This document shows, piece by piece, positions 44,869-56,959 of a DNA stretch of 64,000 nucleotides. The notes under the pieces were generated by a model, which was given only the letters and a program-made list of their open reading frames with translations, was not told the origin of the DNA and made no database searches. This stretch comes from Rhabditoides inermis (lineage: Eukaryota; Nematoda; Chromadorea; Rhabditida; Rhabditidae), in NCBI GenBank assembly GCA_963966185.1, contig CAWZYM010000008.1, positions 402,001 through 466,000 of the forward strand, in the 5' to 3' direction. A program made the translations under genes and the position numbers. The stretch's first letter is position 1, and every line of letters begins with the position of its first letter.

Positions 44869-47800
44869 TCACTTTTTCTTTCCGAGCATGACGGTGATCT
44901 TCATCGATCCCGCCTTCTCGGGAAGAGGCTTCGAGAAGACGTCGTCCACCTTGAGGTTCTTCTCCTCCCTCTCCAGCTTGGCCCGCTTCTCCTGCCTCTC
45001 CATACGCTCCCGCTCCTTCTCCTCCTTCTTCCTGTCCTTCATGTTAGGCGGACTCTGAAATAACATCACACATGAATAAACCACTTCCATTCCTCCAACG
45101 TACCTTGAGTGCATCCTTAAACTTCTGTTTCTCCTCCTCGCGCGTATCCTTGTCCACCTTCTCACTCGGCCTCTCCCTCTCTCGCTCCCTCTCACTGTCC
45201 CGTCGATCCCTCTTCTTCTCATCCCTCTTCGGAGAAGGGGAGCGAGGCCTGAACATAATCGCATTACACACATGGACTATAGATACGACCTACCTCCTGT
45301 CCCTGTCGGGCCTGTCCTTCCTCTTGCGCTCGTCGTCCCGCCGCCTGCGGCTCTTGTCTCCCATTTCCACATCTTCCCGCCGCCGCTCGTCACGTCGCGG
45401 AGATGCAGACCTTAAACGATCCAAGCAATGCAGACAATTCTGGAAAATCACATTGCTTGCTGACTCACCTCCTCTTAGTGTCCTTGCTGTCGTCGCGGTC
45501 TCGACGATCCCTCTTCTCCTCTCTCTCCGGCCTCGCCCTCTCCTTCTCCTTCTCCCTCTCCACCTCAACCACCGGCTTGGCAGAGCGAGATCGAGATCGA
45601 GACTTCTCCCTGGTGACAGGCTCCTCCTTGGCGTGTTCCTTCTCGCTCGTCTCCGCCTCCTTCATCTCCACGTCGCCTCCTCCGCCCAGCTCTACCTTCT
45701 CCGCGGCGTCTCCCTTAGGCGACTCCTCCTCGGTGGCAGCTGCCGACGTGTCAATCTTGTCTTCCTCTCTCTCCTTCTCTCCCTGCTCCATCTCCTCGCT
45801 CTTCTTCCTCCGTCTGTTCTCCTTCCTCTCCGCCTCCTCCTCGGCACTCCTCTCTTCTCCCCCGTCTCCGTTCTCTTCCTCTGCCTCGCGACGCTTGCGC
45901 TCCTAAAAATGGATAGAAATATGACAAGATTCCCAATATCCCGATAGTCAATGATTAAAAACACACCTTCTTCTCCTTCTTGTCCTTCTTCTTCTTGTGT
46001 TTCTTCTGCTTCTTCTCCTTCTTGTCTTCGTCGTCGTCTCCCTCTGCCGTCTCCACTCCCTCATCCCCATTATCACCACCCTCCTCTCCATCCTTCTTCC
46101 TGAAACACAACATCGATCCACACAACAACGTAATTTAAGCATCACCAATCCACAGAATCACCGAAAACCGTATTCGTGTATTACTGTACTTGACCGTGCC
46201 GTAACTCACATTATCATGTGCTACTTGATTCGAGATATTCTGATTCTGAATAAGCACCCACTTCTTGTGTTTCTTCTCCTTCTTGCTCTTCTTCTTCTTG
46301 TGCTCCTTCCTGTCCCTCCTCCTCTCCTCGTCCTCCTCCCCCTCCGCCGACTCGGCCTCCTTCGCGTACTCCTCCATCTCGCGCAGCTGTCGGTCAATGT
46401 CGGCCGAGTTGTTGCTGTCGCGGCTGATGGGGCGCGGCTCCTTGTCGTCTCTCTCTCTCTGCTCCCTCTCCTCGCCCTCCCGCCGCCTCCTCTTCTCCGA
46501 CCGCTCTCCTCCATCCGATCGATCCGACCTATCCCTCTCCCTCTCCCGGTCCCTATCCCTCGCATCCACACGACGATCGCCATCATCCCGACGATCACTG
46601 AAATCATTTCTATTCAGGTACGCTCAGCAAAACAGTCTTGGCGCACTCACCGCTCATCCCTTCTCTGCGCCGGCGCCCTGTCGTCCCTGTCCCTGTGCCG
46701 CTTCCTGTCCATGTCGAGTCTGTCCCTGGCTTCTCGAATGTCTCTCGGGGTGCGCACAGCAGACGGGACGGGCGGGCGCGAGTCGCGCGGGTCTCGCTCC
46801 ATCCGACGGGGTCCTCCTCCTCCTCCCCCGTCGCGCCCGCCATCCCGCTCACGACGCGTGTCACGATCACGGTCACGCCAATCGCGGCCGTCCCTGCAAC
46901 ACACATCATCCACTCCGTACACACGTGCTGCAAGCTCCATCTCCAACACCAACACAAACAACTTCTCTCCTTCTTGTCTTTATTTTGTGTTTTGTGTCAT
47001 GTCTGCACCTATGGATGAACCATTTTTATTATTATTATTATTATTATAACTTGCGCACCTGTCCCTGTCCGGTCCCCTCCTCGCGGGCTCCCGGTCCCTG
47101 TCCCTCCACTCGTCTCGGCGATGCCGGTCCCGGTAGCCCTCTGGCGGCGATATGTCCGCCTCGAGCAGAGCAATCGGCCTCTGCTGATGCTGCGGCATCA
47201 TCCCTCCCATGCCCGGCGCACCCATCATACCACCCTGCAACCACAACCATTTCAATCACAATCGTTTCTCCCATATGTACACGGTAACAAAAATACCACA
47301 CTCTTTCCGCACCTGGTAGTATGGCTGCATGCCGTGCATCATCATCCCACCACCGGCGCCCATCATGCCTCCTGCTGCCATGCCGCCCGCCCAGTTGACC
47401 ACACCGGGAGGGCCCATCATCGATGGCTGCTGTGACATCATGCCCCGCTGCGGGCCGTAGCCAGCCATGCCGTGCATCATCATCCCTCCTCCCCTTCCGT
47501 CCATGCCGGGCCCGTCACGGCGGCGATCATCCACGCGACGACTACTGCGCTGCCGGTCGCGAGAGTGCGAGCGCGAACTGAAACAACCAAGTCTATAGTT
47601 ATATGCTCGTAATAAGTTGTGAGCGATGGGGGAGATCAGAGGAAGACGGAGAGTCAGCTCTCGGCAATACAAGAGAGAAACAAGAGAGAAACAAGAGAGG
47701 CAGACGGTTATGGCACCGTATTTCGAACTGCAAGCTAGGTAGCTCTGGCGCAGGCTATAGTGCAAACGCGTGTCATGCAGACTGACCGCCTCCTGCGCTT

Positions 47801-50793
47801 GCCGTCTCCGCCGCGCCGCTTCCTCCTCCTATCGTCGTCGCTCGAGCTGCTCGAGCTGCTGCTGCTCGACGACGACGACGAGCTGCTGCCGCTCCGCTTC
47901 TTCCGCTTCTCGTTCTTCTCCCTGTCCCTCCGCGCCACGTACTCATCCCACGCGTCCTTGTACTCTGCGCTCTGCTGCAGACCGCCCTCCACCACTCCCT
48001 TGTCCTTCTCCTCCTGCTGCTGCTGCTTCTGATCAATCGACGATTGCAGCACAAACATCGGAGGCGCGCCCGGCACCGACGACGGCATCAGCCTAAACAG
48101 CAAATGAGTAGAAAGAGAATGAGCCGCCACTAACCTCGTCAGCCAAACTGTCTTTCCCCGGAATAGCCTATGTATCTAGCATCTTGGGCACTACTGTATG
48201 CTTCATATCATTATGATTGTGTTGTCATATTCAGATATAACGATTCCGGATAAACGATTGATTGATTGAGTAGAAAGAGAATGAGTACACAATATATCAA
48301 ATCACTCACACATATCCAGGCGGAGGCTGGGTAGCTGTTCCAGCGGTCATATTCGGTGGCGGAACAGAAGTGTTGATGGACAGAGCAGCAGTCGCATCTT
48401 TCACATCCTCCGTCTCCTGTGCAGGCGTGCCGCCTCCAGGCTTGGGTGAGATGGCACTGGGCGATGTTCCTCCTCCGGCAACCTCCTCCTTGAGAGCAGC
48501 TACAGCGGGCGGCGCAGCGACCGGCACACCAGGCACACCCACCACCGGCACACCAGGCGGCAGCGTCATGCCTGTGCCGTTGACAAAGATGGACGGATGG
48601 GGTGTGCCGAATCCAGCCGCGCCGTGCATCACGTTGGCGGCGGGCGTGAGACCGATGCGGATCCTCTGCGCCGGCTGCGACGGGGCGGTGGGAGGCGCCG
48701 CAGCCGCCGCCGCGGACGACGCCGACTCAGCGTGCGCGGGGCTCGAGCTGCTCGTCTGCGATAGCCACGCCTCCGACGCCAGCCGCACCTTCTTGTTCGG
48801 CACCAGCGAGTCTATCGCCACCTGAAACATACATTCTTCTACATCATCATTCTTCTACAACAAGATTCTACATCATTATTTGTGTCCTGTGAACCGTGTA
48901 CGTACCGTCTCGTTGCAGTTCTTTCCGGGGCACTCGCTCGTCTCACTCTCGAGCAGCTTCTGCGTCACGCACTCGGCACAGAACGACTCGCCGCAACAAA
49001 CCGTCAGCACCGCGTCCTACGACACGCGATGAAAGTTGCAAAAAAAGTTCCAAACCGTAGTTGTACTATTTCATTGTTCGATTTGTGTGTATGGCATGAC
49101 AACTTATGAATAAAATATTCTAAACTAAAAAAAAGAAGAGAAAACGACTCACCCTCAGTATGGAATTGCAAATGGAACACGTGAGCTCTGGGGGCGGTTG
49201 GCGGACGTTCGCCGTTGGATCGAACTCCGCCTGAAATGTCATTATAAACATTGCGTTGACGACTAGCAAGCGACCTTCTTCGAGTTGCGGGCGATCCAGT
49301 GCATAACGGGCACCACGTACTTGCCCGAGGGGTGGAGCATGGCGGCCGGATCGTCGGCCGTCGTCTCCATCAACTCCTGCGACGGGATACCAGTCGTGCG
49401 ACGCGTGTTCGCCTAAACACCAATGCTACGCTTCCCACAAATCTAACATACGCCAAAGTTTGCAATACAATACATCCAACCCCGCTGAAAACCACAATCA
49501 TTACAATTTTCATGGACAGAATGATTCGATTTTTATCTATCGAAACCGTAAACACAGGCATGAAACATGTTCACTGTCGCCAAACTCCGAGTTGCTCGAG
49601 TGAGCGAGTGGTAGGTGGATCTCATACAAAACATGTTCTATAAAGGGCCAATGTTGATCACGTCAGTCGATCCGTCGTCTGAAGATGACTTCCTCGTTCA
49701 GATTTTTTTCGTAGAATTTGTCGACGCAGACTGGGTGAGCACAATAACTACAATGTTGCGAAACAAACAAATCATGTCCCCATACGCACATCGCTGCATT
49801 TTCTGACATCGACCTACACGGCCCATATCAGTCGCATACGAGTGTCGTCTACCAAGAAAATCGTTTATTAACGCCCATACACAAATACAACGTCTGCGTC
49901 TCTAATAAGATCTTGGCGATCCGTTCGAGTAGCAAACACGACGAACAAGCAAGGTAAAATTGTAAACTTGCGGCGGTGACGATGGGGTTTACCATGGGAC
50001 ACTTGTGCAGCCAATGTCCTTGTTGGTGGCATCTGTTGCATGTGTACGTCGGTGGAGGCGGGCCCTCCGTCTGGCGAGTGCGCTTCTGGAAGCTGAAAAC
50101 AAAAATATAATATAATAAATAAAATGAATTGTACGACAAGTTGGAACTCGACTCACTTGGAAGGCTGATACTTGTTCGTGGAGACATCGCGCACGTGAGC
50201 AAGGCGCTCTTCTTCGGTCATCTGCTCGAACTCCGACTAAATATAAAAATTTTTAGAACATAACCACAACATAAAAAAAAACATAACCACAACATAACGA
50301 GAAAAGCACTAACCGATGCAATGTGACCAGATTGCAGAGCACCGTCGGTAGCAGAGGGAGCGGATACTGCACCCAGACCGCCTGTCCCACTTCTAAAATA
50401 GTACATGACAGATAACGAGATAACGATAAAGCATGTGCAAATACTCACTGGATTTTAGGCAATTTCGCTGCATCCTCCCTCTGCACACGCTGAATTATGA
50501 TTGAAGAGTTGCGCGCGATGATGTCCTCGTTACTGTAGTTACGCTTCGTTTGAGCATTCTAAAATAAACTTTGCATATTACGTTTGTTTAAAAACATATT
50601 TAGATTATTGTAAACATGCAAGACATGAAAAACCCACCTGTAAGTTGAGATCGAAAGCTTCATATTTAATGCCCTCCTTGAGACAAATGAGTCGCTTCAG
50701 CTCGGCACCCATGATGTGGATGTCATCAAACTCGAGCGTCTTGTACTCCAAAGTGGAGCGAAACTTGTAGTGAAGTGACGACTTGTCTCCCAT
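44869..50793 (-). CDS. rbpl-1: RBBP6 homologue (DWNN, zinc knuckle, RING, SR/KE-rich tail), 19 exons
   Basis: Exons begin at 50793, 50558, 50389, 50236, 50092, 49412, 49230, 49016, 48821, 48092, 47577, 47234, 46893, 46597, 46099, 45902, 45410, 45248 and 45054; stop 44869. RBBP6 is a nuclear E3 ubiquitin ligase and part of the mRNA 3'-end cleavage and polyadenylation machinery. The ubiquitin-like DWNN domain comes first (SLHYKFRSTLEYKTLEFDDI, AQTKRNYSNEDIIARNSSII), then a CCHC knuckle (CNRCHQQGHWLHKC), TTGIPSQELME, and a RING finger (LTCSICNSILRDAVLTVCCG, SFCAECV). A Pro/Ala-rich linker, a poly-Ser block, a Met/Gly-rich region (HGMAGYGPQRGMMSQ) and long Arg/Glu/Lys-rich tracts follow. The C-terminus SMKITVMLGKKK is a characteristic end. 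Domain order equals that of animal RBBP6. One intron holds a retroposon tail. Confidence 0.95.
48138..48272 (+). mobile_element. Retroposon 3' end with GATT-type tail, family copy 4
   Basis: CTGTCTTTCCCCGGAATAGC, TATGCTTCATATCATTATG, GATATAACGATTCCGGATAA and GATTGATTGA, in the RBBP6 intron between exons 9 and 10. Confidence 0.8.
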
Positions 50794-51167
50794 CTTTATG
50801 TGTCACCACGAAACGGGAAACAATAGTCAAAACAAGCGGCAAAATCACCTAAAACCGGGAAGAAAGTGAATGATGAGCGTAATATAACGCTAGGCGACAC
50901 GCAGACACAAACAAAAATCAAAATTACGCAAAACAACAACAACAACTTCAACGAAAACCGAAAATACAATACCGACGCGACATCAAGTGGGCGGGGCTAG
51001 TTGGCAGCGCGCGTGACTGAAATGAGCGCCATCCGGAAACGTACTAGAAAAAACACATCGTGGGTGGTCCGTATTGTGATTTTTTTTACAATGACATAAC
51101 AAGAGTAACAATAATTAACACATCACAAATAAACCACTTTATTCAGTTTGTTGTAAATTACAAGTAT
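50794..51167 (-). other. Short intergenic gap UPF0235-RBBP6 with polyadenylation signal
   Basis: 374 bp on the same strand. A minus-strand AATAAA at 51138-51143 lies 25 bp after the UPF0235 stop. The remaining 340 bp holds no recognised exon and may include the RBBP6 5' end or trans-splice region. Confidence 0.5.
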
Positions 51168-52510
51168 TTATGACTCCGCGTCGGCCTTCAATTTAGCAAT
51201 GACCTGGTCGAGGGAAATGCGTGTAGAAGTGATGAGAAGCACCTTCGACCGCGACTTGGCCCCCTAAAAGTTAGTCAATGTGATGATTTCGAAACCAGAT
51301 TGTTTGTTGAACCCTTCTTTCCAGCATGTCAACGAATTTGCGGAGTGTTCTGGCAGATGAGAGTAACTGTCAGAGTCGTATCAGCACATTTCACAATGCC
51401 CATCACAACACGCAGATAAGAGAGCACAAACTTTGAACTCAGAGTGCTTGAACAAGTACGGCCACGATACCATCACATGCAGGACAACTACATCGACAAT
51501 GTTCTACCACACTTTTTCAAAAGGTGAAATCCCTCGTCCACTCGCCTTGTCGAAATCTAGCTCGCTCTTTCTCAGTCCGAGCAGCTTCCCGATCGAGTCT
51601 AGCAGCTCCTGGTTGGCCTGTCCTTCCCGGGGCGGCGCCGCAATCGCCACGCCCACCTCGGCCACGCCCACGTCTGTAAGGTAGGTACATCAAAACGGTA
51701 GTTTATATATGCTACACATTGCGCCATGCCAACTTGACACGCTACATCAAGTGCCAAATTTGACGCATCATTGTCCAGATAAACTAAAAGTGATCTCACT
51801 TATGTTTTGCGTCAACTTTTGACGCGTTTGGTTGAGTCGTAAGTACAGTACACACCCCAATTGCTGAACACCTCAAATAATAACGAAGAACCTAATCTTG
51901 CACTGTCAACAATACACAAATAGACAGAATTCCTACTATATTACTGTTATTGGAATGTGCAGGGTTCTGAACTTGATTAGCGAGTCGGAAACGAGATGTT
52001 CGACACTCAAAACCGTCAAAACATACAGACCTTTGAACTGTATGTTCGCAGAGAACAGACAGACTGTACCGAAAAAACCCCGACCCCCAACTCATATCAA
52101 TCAGTACATTCAAGCCACAGTACCCACATTATGGCCACGTAGCCTTGTCCCTGTTGTGAGTCACTCCACTCTCTCGCATCACCCCTTCTCACTTCTCCCG
52201 ACTGTCTAGCGTCCAAAGTCCCCTCAGGATACACTCTAGTCGATCAGCTGTTCACACTCTCCCTTGCATTCGTACATTGCTCACTCAGTGCCGTTTTTTC
52301 CTCACAACTCAAACCTACATCGTAGTTAAATCGCTCTCGTATTTCGAAATGGCTTGCAGTGGGGTATAAAACGACCACCCTTCGCTCCCCTCCCCTAATC
52401 TTGCTCACCTGTTACTTTGCTGATCTTGGCGCCTGGCTTGGCATGAACCCGCAAGACAATCTGCCCTTGTCCATTCACCGACACCGCCTTCTCCTCCTCA
52501 CGAGCCTTCT

Positions 52511-52554
<44 letters not shown>

Positions 52555-52731
52555 CCCCCCCCCCCCCGATCTCCGATACCCTCCAACGTATAAAACCAAA
52601 GATTCTGCTGCCGTATCGTTTCTCTTATCGCGATATTTTCGGGTCTTGCAGAAATTGCAGGCTCGATCAAAGAGTGACTGACCGGAGCAGCAGCGGCCGC
52701 CGGCTCCTTCTCTTTTCCCTTCGCTTTCGCC
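51168..52731 (-). CDS. UPF0235 / DUF167 protein (C15orf40 homologue), 4 exons
   Basis: Exons 52731-about 52681, 52508-52409, 51673-51546 and 51263-51168. The product starts MAKAKGKEKEPAAAAAP, then shows the family core: VLRVHAKPGAKISKVT, AIAAPPREGQANQELL, GLRKSELDFDKGAKSRSKVL and a C-terminal DQVIAKLKADAES. This matches UPF0235 along its whole length; the biochemical role of the family is unknown. Exon 3 joins exon 4 in frame only if a GC donor (AAG-gcgagt) is used. Intron 1 holds a CT tract followed by a C run. It lies head-to-head with the perilipin gene and upstream of RBBP6. Confidence 0.9.
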
Positions 52732-53521
52732 ATGCCTCGAATTGATCCCGTGACAATCGATGGCTGCAGCAGCAGGCGTTGCATCTAGTGCATCACTGCA
52801 AACAACAACTCGTCGGCAATCGGCAATCGTCGGCAATCGGCATTCCACTGGCACGCTAAACGCGGGTGGTGGCAGTGTGCAGTAGTGATCGATAGCGAGT
52901 AGTTCCACTATTGCCTACAGGTCAGCCGAATAGTGGTCAGTTCGCATCGATCCACCCCGCTTTCGCGCGCATTTTTCATATCACAACTGCCAGCAGCCTG
53001 GCCATTTGGCAGCCATTCGTTCTCTCCTGCGTTCACGTGAAATCCGTCTTTCTCGCGGTCAAATGACTTCTTTGTTTTGCCGCGCGATCGCACAGCATTC
53101 CGAACTTATCAGTGTCCATCATAAACCAACAACGCGCCAGCTTTCCTTCATATCCACCAGTCCTATCACCTGAGCTTCTTCTGATCTTTGGGAATGAATT
53201 TCATCATTGCCCGTCAGGGTGTACCCCGATCGGAGTGGGTGGGAGTGTTGCATACCGGGTGCAAAGTACACCCCACTCGCGCGGGTAGGGGTCGTCCCCG
53301 GCCCCGCCCCCTTTCCTCCCGATCTTGCGTCGGCTCATTCCTTCCCCATCCTGTCGGCCAGATCCCTACTCCCTACCCTCCCTTCGCTCCTATCGATCCT
53401 CTACCGTTCCGCTCCTTGTTGTTGTTCTTTTCGATTGTGTCTCTTATCTTACCTCTCCATCTTCCATTAGTGAGTCGGAAGAGTTCCGATGGCATTCACA
53501 CAATGTCTGCTCGAATTTGAC
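52732..53521. promoter_or_regulatory. Shared 5' flank of UPF0235 (minus) and perilipin (plus)
   Basis: 790 bp between divergent starts. It includes a GC-rich block (GGCCCCGCCCCCTTTCCTCC, 53299-53318) and a pyrimidine-rich stretch before the perilipin start. Probably bidirectional promoter DNA; no factor site is certain. Confidence 0.45.
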
Positions 53522-56500
53522 ATGGACACTCTCGAACTGTTCGCTGTATTCCTCGTATTGACCTACATTTGGTTTGTGTAGCCGGTAGAACATCGCTTTC
53601 CTGATTGCATTGATTATGCTTGTTGTAGGTCAACGTTCCTCAACACCGGCACACTGGTGTCGACAAAGACGAAGAAGAAGAAGCAGCAGCAACAGAAGAA
53701 GGAGGGCGACAAGATGACGACGGACGTGCACACCGCGGACAAGACGGAGCAGTTCGAGCAGCCTGCCCAGCCTGTGGAGGATGTGCAAGGCAGGGAGACC
53801 AAGGCCGAGGAGGCGGAGCAGAAGCAGCCTGTGGAGGATGAGAACAAGGAGAACGGAGTGCCGCCTGCCCAGAAGACCGAGCAGACTGCCATGCAGGGAT
53901 ACTATGCCCAGCTCCTCGCCAATCCCTACGTTCAACAGGTACGAAGCGTTTGATTTCGCTATCGAAAAATTGTTGGCGTATTTGAGCGTATTAAAGCATG
54001 AACTTGAGCTATTTTAGCCACAATAGCTTACGTTCCAAAACGAAACACCGTAATTACAAAACATATAGTAAATATATAAAATAAACAAAAATTGGTTTGA
54101 CATCAGCTGTTTTGACCAAGCCCCTCCCGTTGAAAATGTGCAATGTTTGTCAACAGTAATCTGTACTACAATTTCATATTTTCAGGTTGTTGACACCTAC
54201 CAGCGCACCAAGCACAGCAACGGATTCCTCGAGAACACCCTCGTAAAGGTAATATTTCTTATTTTGAAAACATGTTTCAAAATAATTATTTATTTATTTT
54301 CAGGTTGAGAACCAGGTGGCTGCCACGGCCACTGCTGCCACGGAGAAGGCGTACGCCGTGCACGATCGAGTGGTGGTGCAGCCGACGCAAGCCGTCGCCA
54401 ACGCGTACAACTCCGGCATGGAGAAGACCAAGTGGGCGGTCGCCACCGGCAAGAACGCCGCCGTCACCGGAACCACCCTCGGCATCGGCGCCACCGTCGT
54501 CGCCGCGCAGGTGAGAGAGGGATACTGTATATATTGGAGGTTACTGTATTTTTGCAGCTGACGCTGTCGCTGTCTGCGTGGTCTGCTGGTCTGGTGATCG
54601 ACTCGCTTGGAGCCAGTCAGCGCGCCGGATCCAAGGTGAGTGAAAAGGGTTTGTGGAATCAGCTGGACTGATTTGCATTTCAGGTCGTGTCGTCTGTACG
54701 CGAGACTGAGCAGGCTGTCGAGAAGCGCATCTGGGCCGTCATCTCCGAGGGACAGCGACTTGCCAAGGTACTGTGTAGAAGCAGCCTCAATCATAATCAA
54801 AATGTCTATTCGGAATTTTAGAGTGGGAATCACATTGATTATCCCCTAATGGCACATGTTTCAATTGAATTCATTTAGGTTTTTTGTTGATTTCAAGCAG
54901 TGCAAATATTTTTATTGGGTTATTTTGCCAATGGCCCGTGTGTCTACTTTGCCAATGGCAATCTCTCACATGCTCAATCGCTCGCTTTAGATCCCGGTGG
55001 ACAAGCTGTCCGAATAAATATCTATCGTATCGAGTAAATATCGAGTAAATAATAAATCTATCACTACCAGAATGAGCGCTTTGCCAAGGGCGTTTCGCTT
55101 CGCTTTGTCAAACTCTCACTCGCTCGCTTCAGATTCCGGTGGACAAGCTGTCCGACTCGGCCAATTCGTTCCTGGATGTGTGCTGTGTGGTGGTGGAGCG
55201 CACGCTGGGCGTCTCCGTCGACGACCAGGCCGCCGACGGCGTCACCGCCCGCGTCAAGATCATCGCCCACGCGGTCGCCAAGCAGCTCACTGATAAGGTG
55301 GGCGCACATGCATCATGCACACAGGCCATCGATGCTATACACACATTCATGATGTTTCATGGACAACTGTGTTCTTTTTGGTTACGGTAATGAATAATAC
55401 TACGGTGTTTGTAGGCAAACCAGGACGTGATCTCGCCGTGCCGCGACAAGATGCGCTCGCTCATCGACCAGCTCAGTCAGAGCTTCGTCATCGTGAGTGG
55501 ACTGTAGGCGTACTGTAGGATACTGTAATCTTATTGTAGGCTACTGTAGACGTACTGTCGGGTTACTTGAGGCTGTAGGCGTATGCTGTATTTACCGTAC
55601 TGCTCTTGGTACAATATCACCTTGGTACTGTCAAGCGAGGCTTATGATATCTATTTGATTTCATATCACTTGAAGTCTACTGTCTGGCTTAGATGAATCT
55701 GGTTCTGTAGGGTACTGTAGGGTACAGTACTTACCGTACTGACTATCCGACGTCTACTATATTTAGATGGACCTGGTTCTGTAGGGTACTGTACTTACCG
55801 TAGTGACTATCCGACATCTACCGTATTTAGATGGACCTGGGTTCTGTAGGGTACTGTACTTACCGTATCGACTACCCGACGTCTACTGTATTTAGATTGA
55901 CTTGGTTCTGTAGGGTACTGTACTTACCGTATCGACTACCCGACGTCTACTGTATTTAGATGGACTTGGTTCTGTAGGGTACTGTACTTACCGTACCTTA
56001 TTTAGATGGACCTGGTCCGTCAACGTCGCGAGTGGGCGGCCGGGAAGGTCGAGGAGGCGCAGCAACACGTCATGCAGCTCAAGGACCGGCTCGAGTCCGA
56101 GGCCAAGCAGTACAGGTGAGTATTGATCGATTGATCAGCTGTTATCGATTGATCAGCTGTTATTGATCGATTGATCAGTTGTTATCGATTAATTTCAGGA
56201 TGTCGCCTGAGGAGATGCTGATGAAGTCTATCCGCAAGTCGTCGAACCAGCTCTCCGATTCGCTCGTCTCGCTCAAGCAGAAGGGAACTGAGGTGAGAGG
56301 AGAATCGGTGATCGATCAATAATCGATAAATCAATAATCAATCGATTAAGATGTTCGGCGATGGCACGCGTGTGGAGTCTGCCATCTCCTACCTGCAGCA
56401 GCTGGAGTCGAACCTGGCCGAGGCTGACGACATCTATGGAGTGAGGGACGAGGTGAGGGAGGGGTGTCCTTCTATTTTCGCAACAAATCGCGGGCTGTGG

Positions 56501-56904
56501 GGTAGATCTGTGGTAGACGGAGAGTTAGCTTGCGGCAAAAACGAGAAAAAGTGGAGTGAGGGGCGAGGCGGGCAAGAGTGGCATGATATTTGGCTATATG
56601 TCTTCCTCTGAGGAATGTTCTATATGAAATATGATGAAATTCGTCCCGGGTTATGGGTCGAAGAAACAATTTTCATTTTTGCCTCAAGGTTTGAAGATGA
56701 TTAAATAGCGTAATCTCGGAAATCATCTTTTTACTGTCTTTTGTGCGATTGTTTTACCTGCCACTTGATAAGATATCACTTATTATCCTAAATTACCGGT
56801 TTAGTTCTTTGTCCCATCTGCAGACAAATTGCACCGTGTTTGTGTTTGTTTGTCGTAATGACCAAGCAACTGTCAGGTATTGACAGAGAGTTATACATAG
56901 AGAG

Positions 56905-56959
<55 letters not shown>

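Noticed and set aside
45072..47287. Long plus-strand Leu/Ser-rich frames opposite RBBP6
   Set aside because: They are antisense shadows of the Arg/Glu/Lys-rich RBBP6 tail, which has full domain and splice support.
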